Origin: Mycocentrospora acerina
Lineage: Eukaryota; Ascomycota; Dothideomycetes; Pleosporales
NCBI GenBank assembly: GCA_022701365.1
Contig: JAKUHH010000041.1
Span: 682,001 to 746,000 of the forward strand
DNA length: 64,000 nt
Direction: 5' to 3'
Made by a program: the position numbers and the translations under genes. This document shows positions 20,944 through 32,161 of the stretch, piece by piece. Under the pieces are notes generated by a model. The model saw only the letters and a program-made list of their open reading frames with translations. It made no database searches and was not told the origin of the DNA. Position 1 is the stretch's first letter. Every line of letters starts with the position of its first letter.

Positions 20944-21554
20944 AATGAGCAACCACGTAGTGTTCTACATGTTGCTGGTCCCTAATGTATACCTCCCACC
21001 TCAATTCCACCGTCTACACAGGTTCTGGAGACGCCCCAGATCTTCGCGTGTTAATCGCACAAGATTCCCCTTTAGAGTTTATTGGCTGCTTCCCAAAAAC
21101 GATGCTTGGAGGTATATAGGCTATATCGGAAGACAAATCGTCCGTCCCGGCCAGACATGGCAGAGCTCGGTAACTTTGTTGTCCAGCCAATACCGTCATG
21201 TTTACCAGTGGACGTGCGGTTCCTAGCAGATCGAGCCAACCAATGAACACCATGTAGATTCCCTGAGCTTCAACACCAGACCAAATCGAGGTTGTGAGGA
21301 CTTGGACGAGGTGAGCATGCGCCTGGCAGTGCCCCAGACCCCACTTCCCCGCGTTATGGCCTGCCCGGCTTTGATGGACACTAACGGAAGTTGAGTGGGA
21401 ACGGTTTTAGCGGCAAATATAGCGGGAGATGTCCTTCAAGAACAATCATCTCAGCTTGACTCGACTTCATTGACAACTATCCAAGTTCTACAGAAACTGA
21501 ACACCGACAACCGATTCGACCATTCCTTGTGCGGGTCATTTATAAATTACCGTG
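20944..21554. other. Intergenic upstream of bZIP gene
   Basis: No gene is seen in 611 bp; it holds the 3' end of the hydratase transcript and the bZIP promoter. Confidence 0.6.
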
Positions 21555-23493
21555 ATGGTGAGTCGCAGCGCGAGCAACGCCAATGCTGTCCCACCACCCG
21601 TTGCTCCTGTCGCCAAGCGCAAACGACGTGCCTCCTGCTTGGGAGAACAAGAACGTCGCGAACGTAAGAGAGCCATCGATAGGGAGGCTCAGAGATCACT
21701 GAGAGAAAAGACGAAAACTCATATTGCCGAACTTGAGCGTACAATACAGATCCTAAGGGATCAAGACCGCAATGGAGCGACGGCGAGTCTGCTTTCTGAA
21801 ATCGACACTCTACGAACGGAAAACGAGCGATTAAGAGATGTGATTGATAGTGTGAAGAGTGTAGTAGGGGGTGATCTCTTCTCCAGAACTGCTGCCCCGC
21901 CAGCAGCAAATGGGGGTGGTTCTGGAAACTCGCCTGCAGCGAGCAGTGCTGGTACGCATGCATCTCTACAATCTGCCTAAGATTCAAAGATCATATGACG
22001 CTCACCGACTGGTAGGTCAACCATCTCCTAAACCACGAGCCATATCCTTTGCATGCGAGACGAAGCCACCACTTCCAGCCATTTCTGATTTCTCGAATCC
22101 ATTCGATGTATACGAGCAAGATCTAAGCATGACCAGACCACTTGATCTTGACGGCATGACCCTTGTTACAGATGTAGAAGCCCATTCAATCCCAGCCACG
22201 GATCTTGACAAAAATCTCGACATGTCCATCATTCTTTCGCCCGCTGAAGAAGCCACGGAAGAGGACGATGTAGAAGACCTGCCTTGGGGAAACGATCCGG
22301 CGACCGCTACTTGGGCGCCGATGATGGCAGAAGTGAGCTCTTCCCTAAATTCGCACAAGCCAGGCTAACACTGGAGGGAAACAAGATGTTTGGGCCCAAC
22401 TGGCGGCACCCATCCAATCCTGTTGTCCTTTACATTGGCAATCCAGAGCCACCATTAATTCCCTCTCCTCCCTTCAAGATTTCCTGTCCCATCTCTCGGA
22501 AGACTAACGAGCTCCTCGGAAAAGTCTTCTCGTACCGCTCAACAACAGGTACCGGATCTCTCGCCTTTCTTAGAGGAGAATCGGCAGAAGCAGAGCTTCT
22601 GTTTCTTGGCATCAAGCAAGGCTGGACCAACCTTTCTAACGATTGGACGCAGAGTCCTACGCTCTTAATCCTGAAACAAGTCGACGAGGTTCTTTTCCAC
22701 CGGCTCCCAAAGATGCAGAGATTGGCCTCTGCGTGGAAAAACTTCAAATTGTTAAAGGTGTGTCACTTCTATCAAATATCTTTGAATGTGTGGGATAGAA
22801 GCTGACTAGGGGTGATGAAGTACTATCTTAACGCCACAAAAGAGGATCTAGCCAAAGTCCCATCATGGCTCCGACCCAGGTACATTACGTTCCCGCTCCC
22901 CCCCCCCCCCCCCCCCCCCNNNNNNNNNNNNNNNNNNNNNNNNNNNNNNNNNNNNNNNNNNNNNNNNNNNNNNNNNNNNNNNNNNNNNNNNNNNNNNNNN
23001 NNNNNNNNNNNNNNNNNNNNNNNNNNNNNNNNNNNNNNNNNNNNNNNNNNNNNNNNNNNNNNNNNNNNNNNNNNNNCCCCCCCCCCCCCCCCCCCTTTTT
23101 TTTTATCCCACTAACTAACCTCCTTTTCTTTCCACCAGTCAATGCCAATCCCGCACTCGCCACCCCATCGCCATCGACTTCTTCGCATGGCCCTCACTCC
23201 GCGACCGCCTCATCCAGATGCAAGGCTCCTTTGCGCACGACATAGACTTTACGTACAACTACCGCAACTACCTACGTTTCGAGTGGCCATTTTCATACGA
23301 AGACGCGTTCTTCTTCGACGAGTTGTCGGGCATGCACTATCCCAGTCCGTTGTTTGAGAGGTACCACCGGGACTTGAAGCATTGGAGTGTTGCGCCGCAG
23401 TTTTATGAGAGGTTTCCCGAAATGTGGGGTGACATTGAGGGGGACAGGAAGAAGTTTTGCGAGGAGGTTAGCGACGATGGGCTTGTCCCGTAA
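21555..23493 (+). CDS. bZIP transcription factor with C-terminal DUF3425 domain
   Basis: Five exons (21555-21951, 22016-22332, 22386-22757, 22821-22879, 23139-23493) encode 499 residues. The basic region is KRAIDREAQRSLREKTKTHI (about residues 37-56), followed by a short leucine-zipper-like helix with Leu/Ile at heptads. The C-terminal DUF3425 domain is recognisable: YYLNATKEDLAKVPSWLRP joins HPIAIDFFAWPSLRDRL across an intron, then FRFEWPFSYEDAFFFDEL-like sequence near the end. Such bZIP-DUF3425 proteins are fungal-specific putative regulators, often near secondary-metabolite or stress genes, with no general target. The fourth intron contains an assembly gap of 157 N flanked by poly-C, but exon phases close correctly on both sides, so the protein is probably complete. 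Confidence 0.85.
22899..23095. repeat. Poly-C tract with assembly gap inside bZIP intron 4
   Basis: A run of about 20 C precedes N bases at 22920-23076 and a further run of about 19 C follows, ending in T8. The true length of the homopolymer is unknown. Confidence 0.9.
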
Positions 23494-24159
23494 AATCGAA
23501 TAGAGGTTAGAGTGGGTTGGGGTGAGGTGAGGTGAGGTGAAGTGAAGTGAAGTGAATTACCGCTTTTTCTCCCCTCGCTCGCTCGCTCGCCAACACCGGG
23601 ATCAATTACATATAGACTTGACTTCTTTGTTGTTGATTCTCACCATCAGCAAGAGACAATACACGCAAGAAAACAAAACAAAAAGGAGGATAGATGTAGC
23701 TCTTTCCACCCCGCAAAGAGTGGCAAAATAAAAAATTAAAATAAAAGATTCCATTAATTCATTGCATTCGTCGATTCATCGGTCTATTTGAAGAAGGAAA
23801 AAAACCCCCACCCACCCAATCATTAATATCCCACCCTCTTCCCCCTTTTATGCATCCCTCCTCTTTCCAACACACTATTCGTGGAGAACGATTCCCAAAA
23901 GGGGAAAGAGGGTTTATGCAGTAGTAGTAGCAGCAGCAGCAGCAGCAGCAGCAAGAAAAAAACCAAGCGCGCAGTCGTAAAATCATTCGTAAATCGGCGT
24001 CAACTGTCTATATACTTTGTTTGTTTTTTTCGTTTCTTTCGTAGTCATATATATGTACGTCATTTGGATGTTCTTAGAAATCCATATTTGTATGTGTTTT
24101 GGGGAAATTATTTGGAGTCGTGATTGTTGTTGTTGTTATTGTGTTGTGTGGTTTTAATT
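23494..24159. other. Convergent intergenic region with three microsatellites
   Basis: No gene is seen. It holds GGTGA/AGTGA pentamers at 23521-23556, CTCG tetramers at 23574-23590 and a GTA then GCA triplet array at 23919-23953. Elsewhere it is A/T-rich, as expected of 3' UTRs of the converging bZIP and chitinase genes. Confidence 0.7.
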
Positions 24160-26573
24160 CTAGGTTGTGGTTTGGTTACTTGCTACACTACCCGTGCGGA
24201 TGTTGTCGTACTTTGACGACGGGAAGCTGAGGATGTTGGGGGTTTGGTCTAGAGCGCTGATGCCGCCAATGTTGTTGACAAACTGTATGACACAAAGTTA
24301 GCATTGTGTTGTGTCTCACCACACCATATCAAATGACGTGTGAAAAAGTTGGAGAGGAAAAGTTAAAAAAAGAAGAAGAAGGCATACCGTCGAAATCAAA
24401 CTATCGGCTCCCTTCTTGTCTCCGGAACTCTCCCAGTACATTGCTCCACCAAGTCCCATCTGCTTGATAACGGCTGCCTTCTTGGCCACAATCTCCGGCG
24501 TGTCGTAACTGATCATAAAGCGCTGGCCGGCGTCGTAACTCCAGCTCGCAAGTAGATTGTTATCGTTATTGACCTGCGCACCAGCCTGTGGAAGAACTTT
24601 GTAATCGTACACGCCTTGCTCCCAGGTTCCGGGGCCACCACCGGAGAATGACTGGCCCGGCCCAGCGGTGTTGGCAAATGCGCGGCCGTAGAGTGGCATG
24701 CCGAGGACAATCTTTGATGCGGGAACACCCGCGGCGACGTAATCGCGGATTGCGCGGTCGGTGCTGAATTGTGTGCTTCCTGGGTTGTCGGTGGACAGCT
24801 TCATGTTAGCCTGGTGGCCAGCGACAGGCGAGAATCCAGCACCGGCGTAGTCGTAGGCCATGAGGTTCCAGAAGTCAAGGTATTGGTCCATGGCACCGAG
24901 CTTCATGATATTGTAGTTTGAGGGACCGGCGGGAGAGGCGACTGTGAGGAGGAAGCGTTGTCCATTAGCATTCTGGGCAGAATATGCGTCGAGGGCGCGA
25001 CGGGTTTCAGCAAGGAGAGAGACCATGTCGTTGGCTTGAGCCTCGTTGGTAGGGTACTCCCAGTCAACATCGAGACCTGTTTCATATTAGTATTTAGAGC
25101 TGCTGTGGTGATTGCATGAACATGGTGCTTACCATCAAATCCAAGATTCTTCATCAGCTCAACCGCACTGCTTGCAAACTTCGCTCTACCCTGAGGAGTT
25201 GATGCAGGCTGCGCAAAGTTTGTCGAGTACGTCCAACCACCGATCGAGAGCAGGACCTTTAGCTTGCGATTACGCTGCTTCTGAAGGAACAGCTGCTTTA
25301 CGCATCCGTACGCATTGGTACCGACATCGTTCCAGGAATCGGTGGGGTATCGCTTCTCAATATCAGACCATTCATCCGTAAGATAAACTTCGCCGGAATC
25401 AGGTCGGACATTGGCAAACGCGTAGAGAACATGCGTCAACTCTTCAGCTGGGAGGTCCTGTGGGTTGTAGTTGCGCCCGTAGATTGCCCAATTGACAAAG
25501 TAAGCAACATTCCTGAAGCCAGAAGTCGGCATGGGAGCTGCAGGTACGGTAGAGCTGGTTGTTGGCTGTGGAACTACAGTACTACTAGCAGACTGCGAAA
25601 TAATGGTACTACTTGTTGGCTGCGAAGTAGTAGTGCTGTTCGTAAGCTGAGGAACACCGGTGCTTCCCGTGGACAATGGGACGGTGACAGTACTCCTAGA
25701 TTGTGTGGCAGTGGAGTTACCCGTTGGCCGCAGGGTACAAGAGCAGTTTGCAGATTGTGATCGATTAACACTACTTGCCTGTGGAATAGTAACACTGTTC
25801 GACGATCTAGAGATGGTAACACTATTTGTAGTTTCCGAGACGGTAACACTATTCGAGCTTCTCGTAATAGTCACACTACTCGTAGTCGATGAAATAGTGA
25901 CGCTCGTCATTGATGGCGAAACAGTGGTACTATTTGTGGGAACTGAAATGGTGTTGCTGTTGTTAGGCGGTGGTGGGCTGTATACTTCCTCTTTTAATAC
26001 GACCTGCTGTCTCAATCCACCTGTTGGCCTATTTGAGGGAAAGACAAAAGTGATACCACTTGGGAGTTCTGGGGCAGGGGGCCGCGAGGTGATGATACCG
26101 CTTGCAGGTTGGGAGGGGACGATACTGCTTGCAGGTTGAGGTACGATGATACTGCTTGCAGGCTGGGGAATGATGATAACGCTTGCAGGTTGGGACGTAG
26201 CAATGTTACTTGTACGTTGAGTTGGAGCAGAAACTCTCGTGCTTCTCGTGCGCCGAGTAGTAGTAGTAGCACCTGCAGGACTCGAGTACGTGGGATTAAA
26301 CGTCGGACCCGGAAAGACGATATTACTCCCGGGAAACGGGTTAGGAACGCCTCTTGTAGATTGTGTGACAATGACGCTCGTGGTGCAAGTGGGCGACAAT
26401 GGAGCTTGATACGGTGGGGCCTGGTGATTTGGGACCTGATGGAATGGTGGCGCCTGGGGAAATGAGGCGAGCGGACGTGGTACCTGTGGTATAGCAACAG
26501 CAATGCAGAGTGTTGAAAAGAGGAGGGGGGGTAAAGATGCTGCCCATAAAACGGGCATCCTTCCGGCGAACAT
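24160..26573 (-). CDS. Secreted GH18 chitinase with long Ser/Thr-rich repeat linker
   Basis: Exons 26573-25133, 25076-24388 and 24282-24160 give 750 residues. The start gives a signal peptide (LWAASLPPLLFSTLCIAVA); an alternative Met lies five residues on. Residues about 30-340 are a Pro- then Ser/Thr-rich linker with repeats of the form SVTISRSSN and SSTIISQSA, likely heavily O-glycosylated. The GH18 barrel follows: RNVAYFVNWAIYGRNY, KVLLSIGGWTYS, and the active-site signature DGLDVDWEYP, created exactly across the first intron, with the catalytic Glu present. MPLYGRAF and GGAMYWESSGDKKG are the late barrel strands. It should hydrolyse chitin, in wall remodelling or nutrition. I see no chitin-binding module or GPI signal. 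The linker before the catalytic domain is an unusual order compared with many fungal chitinases. Confidence 0.94.
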
Positions 26574-26864
26574 CTTAGTCGACTTACCTAGGATGCGGAC
26601 AAGTGGCTGCGCTGTGACGTGGCTGGTGGCGTTCGCTAATGCAGGTACGGGTAGGACCCACGAAGAATCAAGGTCAAGGGTGGATTTGGGTGAGGTTAAA
26701 GTTGAGAAGATTTAGTTGCAAAGAGGCAGTGGCAGAAAGTCGTTCAATTTCGGTGTGTGTTGGACAGTTTGGGAGAGGGTAGATGTAAAATGTAAAAAAC
26801 TTCGTATCGAATTCAGCAGAGCCTCATCTGGCACCATATATACAAAGACAACATAAAAAACAAA

Positions 26865-26942
26865 AAAGGAAAAGCGGTTGCGCAAGGCAACATGTTCTGC
26901 AAGTGTAAAAGGAAAAGGCGGTTGCGCAAGCAACATGTTCTG
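26865..26942. repeat. Two ~35-bp direct repeats upstream of the chitinase
   Basis: Copy one is at 26865-26899 and copy two at 26907-26942. Both carry AAAGGAAAAG, CGGTTGCGCAAG and CAACATGTTCTG, differing by single-base indels. The TTGCGCAA core is itself a palindrome. Confidence 0.85.
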
Positions 26943-27861
26943 TCGCCACTGGTAAAAGGAATTTGCATACAAAAGGAATGAAATAAGCTGTGCTTAGCTG
27001 ACGTGGCCAAGGCAACACACCGTTGACTGCGATCAAATTTGACCAAACTCAACGAATCAATCAACAGAGTTCTGTAAAGAAGTGTTGATTATGTGTAAAC
27101 ACGGCGGAACAATGCGTTTTCTTCTCCATGTGGTGTGGCGGGGTTGAGCATACGAGGGCTAGAAACGAAATCAATCATACGACTTGGGGTCACACGCTTG
27201 AATATACCTGATTCTGTACATTGGAAAACCCCCCGATTTCACTCATAGATAAATAATCGGCTGTATTATGGAGAACCAAGACCTACAGCATTGCAGCGTT
27301 CTTGGGGGCAATGGTAAAGCTAGATGAACTGGTTGGTCAGTTGTCTTAGATTCGAGGACAGGCGATAAATTTTTATATGAAAACAACACTGAGTATACGA
27401 ATTTGCAGCAAAGAGTTGGGTTTTGCGCAAAACACTATTGTGCCTTGAATCGTGTCGATTCAAGGTAGAAACTATGAAAGCTTCTAGGTTGAAACAAAAA
27501 AACACGGCAGACGTCCACCAACACAGCCACTACAACCATTTTCTTGTATATATGTATATGTAAACGAGTTCGGAGCAAAGAACAAGCAGCTGAGCGATGA
27601 ACTCTGATTGGGGGCCTAGAACATAAAGGCAGCAATTCCTCAGTATTGTCAAAGCTAGTACGAAAAGGCGTCCAAATGACCAATACTTTCGCGAGAACGT
27701 GGCTGTGTCTTGACGTAGTAGATCTCCGCTTGGATCTCCGACGTGTTTTGTAATGCAAAGGGGAGAGAGAGAGAGAGAAGGGTAGTCACGTTATAGGGTC
27801 ATGTTAAGGGGAAAGCTCGTGATACGAGCGAATTCAAAAGTTACTGATTGACGGGCTGGCC

Positions 27862-27885
27862 TGTGTGTGTGTGTGTGTGTGTGTG
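27862..27885. repeat. (GT)n microsatellite
   Basis: Twelve uninterrupted GT/TG dinucleotides in an intergenic region. Confidence 0.95.
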
Positions 27886-28244
27886 CGGGGCCAATCGTCT
27901 TGAAGAAGACGCAGCGTACTGTTGTTTACATACGACAAGGCATCACTGATAAAGGTGTGAGCAAAGTATTGCAAGTTTTGTTCTCATCATTAACCCTATC
28001 TCATAGACTCTCCCTGGGGAGGAATCTACCATTTTACAGTGAGTGCTCCTACTCTTAAATGCAACACAATTACGTGATACATATGACCACAAATGCCGTC
28101 CGAGATCGTGACCCTTGCCTTCATTGTTCCCGTCGCAAATGCTTCAAAAACTTTTGGTCGTGATTACCGCCTGAATTTGAGGTCCCGAAAAGCCTAACAC
28201 CGCATTTTCCCGTTTTCTCGTGTCTCAAAGCCCAACAGCTTGAC

Positions 28245-31088
28245 TCAGGACTCAATCTGCTGGTAGAACAGAATGTACGCCACCTTGTTGTCACGTACAT
28301 TTTCCTTTGAGAGCGGTGTCCTCTTACCCGCCGAGTTAGGTGTCGCTGTTCCATTAAGTGCGCCTCCCCACTTTTTCGTGTTTTCTTTCTGTTTTTCTGT
28401 GCCATTGACTTGGTTCCAGCCTCCCTTGTCGGCCTCTTCGTCTTCCATATCGATCTGCGCAAAAAAGTTCTTACTCTTTCCCGAATCAGTCTTGTGCTGC
28501 TCGAGTGCAGCGGCTAGGACCTTGGGGTCCTCCTCAGCACCACCCTGAGCAACGTCCTCGGCGCGAATTCGGCGAAGGACGGTGTCATCCATACGGATCC
28601 ACTCTTTGCCTTCTTGGCGACGAATGTCGACAGTGTAGTGACCGCCACTTGCATTCTTACCATGGTGGTAAACAACACCAGTCAGTCTGTATCGAGGGAA
28701 ACCCCCGTTTGCCTGATAGTACCCCCGCTTGTGTTGGGGAAACATTTCTTTTGGAATCTCCAGCTCGAGCGGGTATCCGACCTTTTTCCAGATCTTCTGG
28801 GGTCCCTTCTCGTCGTAATGGAATCGCTTCAGATGAAGAATCAAGACTGGAGGAAGGCTCTCGATGTGAACTTGTTTAGTGGACGCACGAGCACCCCGAG
28901 CTGCGCCATCTAGTGTCTCCAAGCGTGTCAAGTTTTTCAGCGCATCCGTGATGTTGTTGATATTGGGCTCTCCGATATCGAGTTGCAATGGCTGGTATGG
29001 CTCAAGCGTGACTGAAGGTTTCTCGCCTGGTTTCTTGTACTCTGAACGGAGCTTCCCACCAAATATCTTAGTAATGGGCGTCTCAACCTCAATGGTGCCT
29101 GAAGATTGAGTTACAGACACCTTCTGTTTCGATCCAACTTCGTGCCAACCATTCTCGGCCGATCCTGGCTGATCGGCTGTTGGCGAGGTCGAGCTCTCTT
29201 GAGTTTGGTTTGACTTGTCCTTCTTGATTATGTTGGCACATTCGTCATGCAGTCCGGCGAGCAGAAACCCAAGGAACTCCTCAGCATCCTCTTGTTGGCC
29301 GCGCTATATTTTGTTAGAAAGCAATGGATACATACTTGAATGTGCACGTACCTTCATGTTGTCGAAACGAGGAAGGCGCTTGATTACGTCGTACACGTAC
29401 TCGGGTGTCAGTGGATCGCCGTACTGCTCAAGCTCACTGTCCTTCAAGCGAAGCCGAAGCTGGTCAATAGAAGCTGCGGAATCAATCATCTTGAAATCGC
29501 GCATAAACATAATCCTGACTGATGTCAATATTGGGGGGGAAATCATGGTATTCCATCAGACTTACATTGCATCTACGAGAGGCGTCTCGGACTTGAAACT
29601 ATGCACAGCACGCTTCGCGACTTGATCTAGAAAGTCATAGAAAGGAACGCAGAAGAGAAGAACCTGAAGAATCTGCGACAACGTTAGAATTGTCTAACGG
29701 CAAAGACATTGTGGGAAGCTTACAGAGTTCATATAACAGAGGTTGCCAGTATTCACGAGGCCGCGAGGCTCTAGGAAAGAGACTTTCTTCTCCGTCTCAG
29801 CCGAAAAGGATGCTAGGACATCAGCGAGAGAGTTGCTCTTTGGCACTTCAGGTCCATTTTCAGCAGCAACAACTCCATTCGCTACAGGAGCTGGTGGTGG
29901 TGGCTGTGCTGAGGCAGGAGCGTTCTTTGCTCTCAAAAGCTCGGCCCACGACTTTGGCGGCGCGGGCTTCGCAGGCGAGAGCGTTTCAGCTGATTCTTCG
30001 GCACTGGACTTGTCTTCTGACGCAACTACGGGGGTGTCCTCGACCTTTGGCGCGTCCTGCGACTTGGCTGTCGGAGGAGGTGACTTGACGGATTTTTGAG
30101 TGGCGGAGGTTGCTGTCGAGGGCTTTGTGGGCCTGATGGGAATAAGGGGGACAACAGGCTTGGTTGTGTTGCGCGTATGCGTTGGCACGGCAGGTGAAGC
30201 CTGAGTAGAAGGAGTCGCGGCAGTGGGAGTTATGGAGTGAGTGAGATCAGCTTCGGAGGGTGGGTGTGACGTAGAGGGGGTGTCGATCTCCGCGTCAGAG
30301 GGCACGGCGACGGTGGACGCCTGCGACTCTTCTGGCTCCTCGGTTGGTGTCTGGATGCCGTCTGTGACTTGCTCCGTGTCATCTGAGGGCTCTTCCGGGG
30401 CCAGCTGCTCGCGCGAGGGCAGGGCCAGGCCCTCTTCTTGCGCAGGCACAGCAACCCTGCGTCTCCTCCTGCGTCCGGCAGCGCGGGGAGGGAAGTCTGC
30501 GTCGGGCACCGACAGCCATGGCAAGGGTGGGTAGAAGGGCTTGAACGATGTAGGCTGGGGAGCTGGCGGGGACGGGGCGGGCTGCGCAGGCTTGGACTCG
30601 ACGACTGGCGGGGGAGTCAGGGTGGTGTTTGTGAGCGGGGTCGAAGCAGACACGTGCGACTGTGAGTGCACGGAAGGCGTGGACGGGGCCTGGTGGGGGG
30701 TGTGCACGCGCGGGGCGGGAGGGGTGCGCGAATGCACAATTGGGGGGGTGTGGCCCATGGCTCGGTTCACCAGCGGCAGGTCGGCCAGATGGGGGTGCGA
30801 GGACACGACGACGGGCGAGGCGTGGGGCTGGAACTGGCGCGGAGGCATGGGGTACTGCTGCTGGGGCTGGGGCTGGGGCTGGTGGTAGGGGTACCACTGC
30901 GGCGGCATGTGCTGCAGGTGCTGGGGGTAGGCGTGGGGATGGCCATAGTGCTGGGGGTGGTGGTACTGCGCGTACGGGAGGTGGTGGACGGGCGAGTGTG
31001 TCTGCGGCGGGAGGTGGTACTGGTACTGGTGGTCCTGCCTGCGCCCCTGGTAGGGCCCGGCAGGCGGCACGTACGGGCCTGGCATCAT
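28245..31088 (-). CDS. UBP3: Ubiquitin carboxyl-terminal hydrolase, Ubp3/USP10-like
   Basis: Four exons (31088-29724, 29672-29566, 29514-29352, 29303-28245) give 897 residues. The first half is disordered: His/Gln/Pro-rich to about residue 130, then Pro/Ser/Thr-rich. The USP fold starts with the Cys box GLVNTGNLCYMNSILQVL, formed across the first intron, and includes RGQQEDAEEFLGFLLAGLHDE, PPVLILHLKRFHYD and the His box GGHYTVDIRR. It ends AYILFYQQIES. The order and linker fit Ubp3/USP10, which with Bre5/G3BP deubiquitinates COPII/COPI components and acts in ribophagy; that assignment is by similarity. The ATG chosen (31088) begins MMPGPYVPPAG; the frame stays open upstream but without a nearby Met. 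Its promoter is shared with the RNF10-like gene. Confidence 0.93.
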
Positions 31089-32161
31089 GGGCTCAGGCGG
31101 CAATGTTGCCTCGACAGTCGGTCGCTGGCCAGAGAGACCGAGCGGCCAACGTGCGAGGCAACGGGGGTGTGTGCGCGAGGGGTGGGTGTGTGTGTGCGTG
31201 GGCGGGTGTGTGTGGCTGTGCGTGTGTGTGCGTGTGTATGTGCGTGTGCCTGTGTGCGTGTGTGGGCGCGTCAGGCGCAGACGGCCGTCGAGATTTACTG
31301 CGGGCGCGCGAGGGCAGGGAGTCGCGCGACGGCCGGCGGAGAGTCGAGGGCAGCGGGGCGGCTGGCAGGGCGCGGGGGGATCATTCCATCAGCACGACAT
31401 GAGCGCTGCAGGACTGCCCGCGGGGGAGACGGGCGCGAGGATGGCGGGCGGGGGAGGGGCGGCGTGAAGACCTCACGACCAAGGGAACGTCGTCGATGCG
31501 TGCGGTGGTAGAGCGTCGACTCGCCCGCCGCGTCCGTGCGCCAATTCATCCAAACGTCACCCTCGCCGCTGCCCGTGTGCGCATGCGTGGATGCACACAC
31601 GCACACGCGTGTGTAGACACTCGCATCTGGTAGACGGACATGGGCATGCACACACGCACACTCGCACCCTCCCGTGTCCATGCGTCTTCAGACATGCTGC
31701 AATCACGGCTGCCGCTGCCGCTGCCGCTGGCTGTGCCCTCCCTCTGTCCATTGACTGCTGCAGCGGCCTCCAGGCCTGGCCGGGGACACCAGACGTTGCC
31801 CGCCCCAGGCACTGCATGCCCCTCGTCTTCATCGCGCGACCAGCACCCACCGGCGCTTTGTCACCGCGCAGAAGCTGCCGGAACCTAGAAGCTCACGTGA
31901 CCGCGCAGAGAAGCGTCATCCCCATCGAACCGCCACCCGCGCTCGACTCGACTCTCAAGTCCATCCCTCTGGGGGACCCAAATGCCCGCAAAATCAAGCA
32001 ATCCCGTGCCCATAGACCCCATACCCACCCCCCTTTGCCGCCCTCTCGTCCGCTCGCTGTCTGATTTCTCTCGCTCGCCCTCGTCACTGCAGTGCTCCCG
32101 GACCCATCCATCTTGGACCCTTGTACCGTCATCAGCGCGCATCCCTTGAGTGGGCTGCATC
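31089..32161. promoter_or_regulatory. Divergent Ubp3-like / RNF10-like promoter with alternating GT/CA tracts
   Basis: The 1073 bp contains no gene. Bases about 31167-31270 are an imperfect alternating TGTGCG/TGTGTG tract, and 31588-31670 are CACACG/GCACAC-rich. Two very long open frames on the plus strand here are low-complexity artefacts of the GT repeat. Confidence 0.6.

Larger units (their letters stand above)
26574..28244. other. Gene-free 1.7 kb upstream of chitinase
   Basis: I see no credible gene. It contains a 35-bp direct repeat (26865-26942), a GA microsatellite (about 27763-27778) and a GT microsatellite (27862-27885). The part nearest 26574 is the chitinase promoter; the part nearest 28244 is the Ubp3-like 3' side. 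Confidence 0.55.

Noticed and set aside
22812..23245. Open frames reading through the N run as Pro...X...Pro
   Set aside because: Products of poly-C and unknown bases; the region is an intron by splice phase.
27862..27885. Origin or regulatory element at the GT microsatellite
   Set aside because: Simple repeat without further supporting signals.
30662..31511. Overlapping 246- and 281-codon plus-strand frames
   Set aside because: Gly/Ala/Arg and Val/Cys strings from the Ubp3-like His/Gln-rich exon and the GT tract; no family features.
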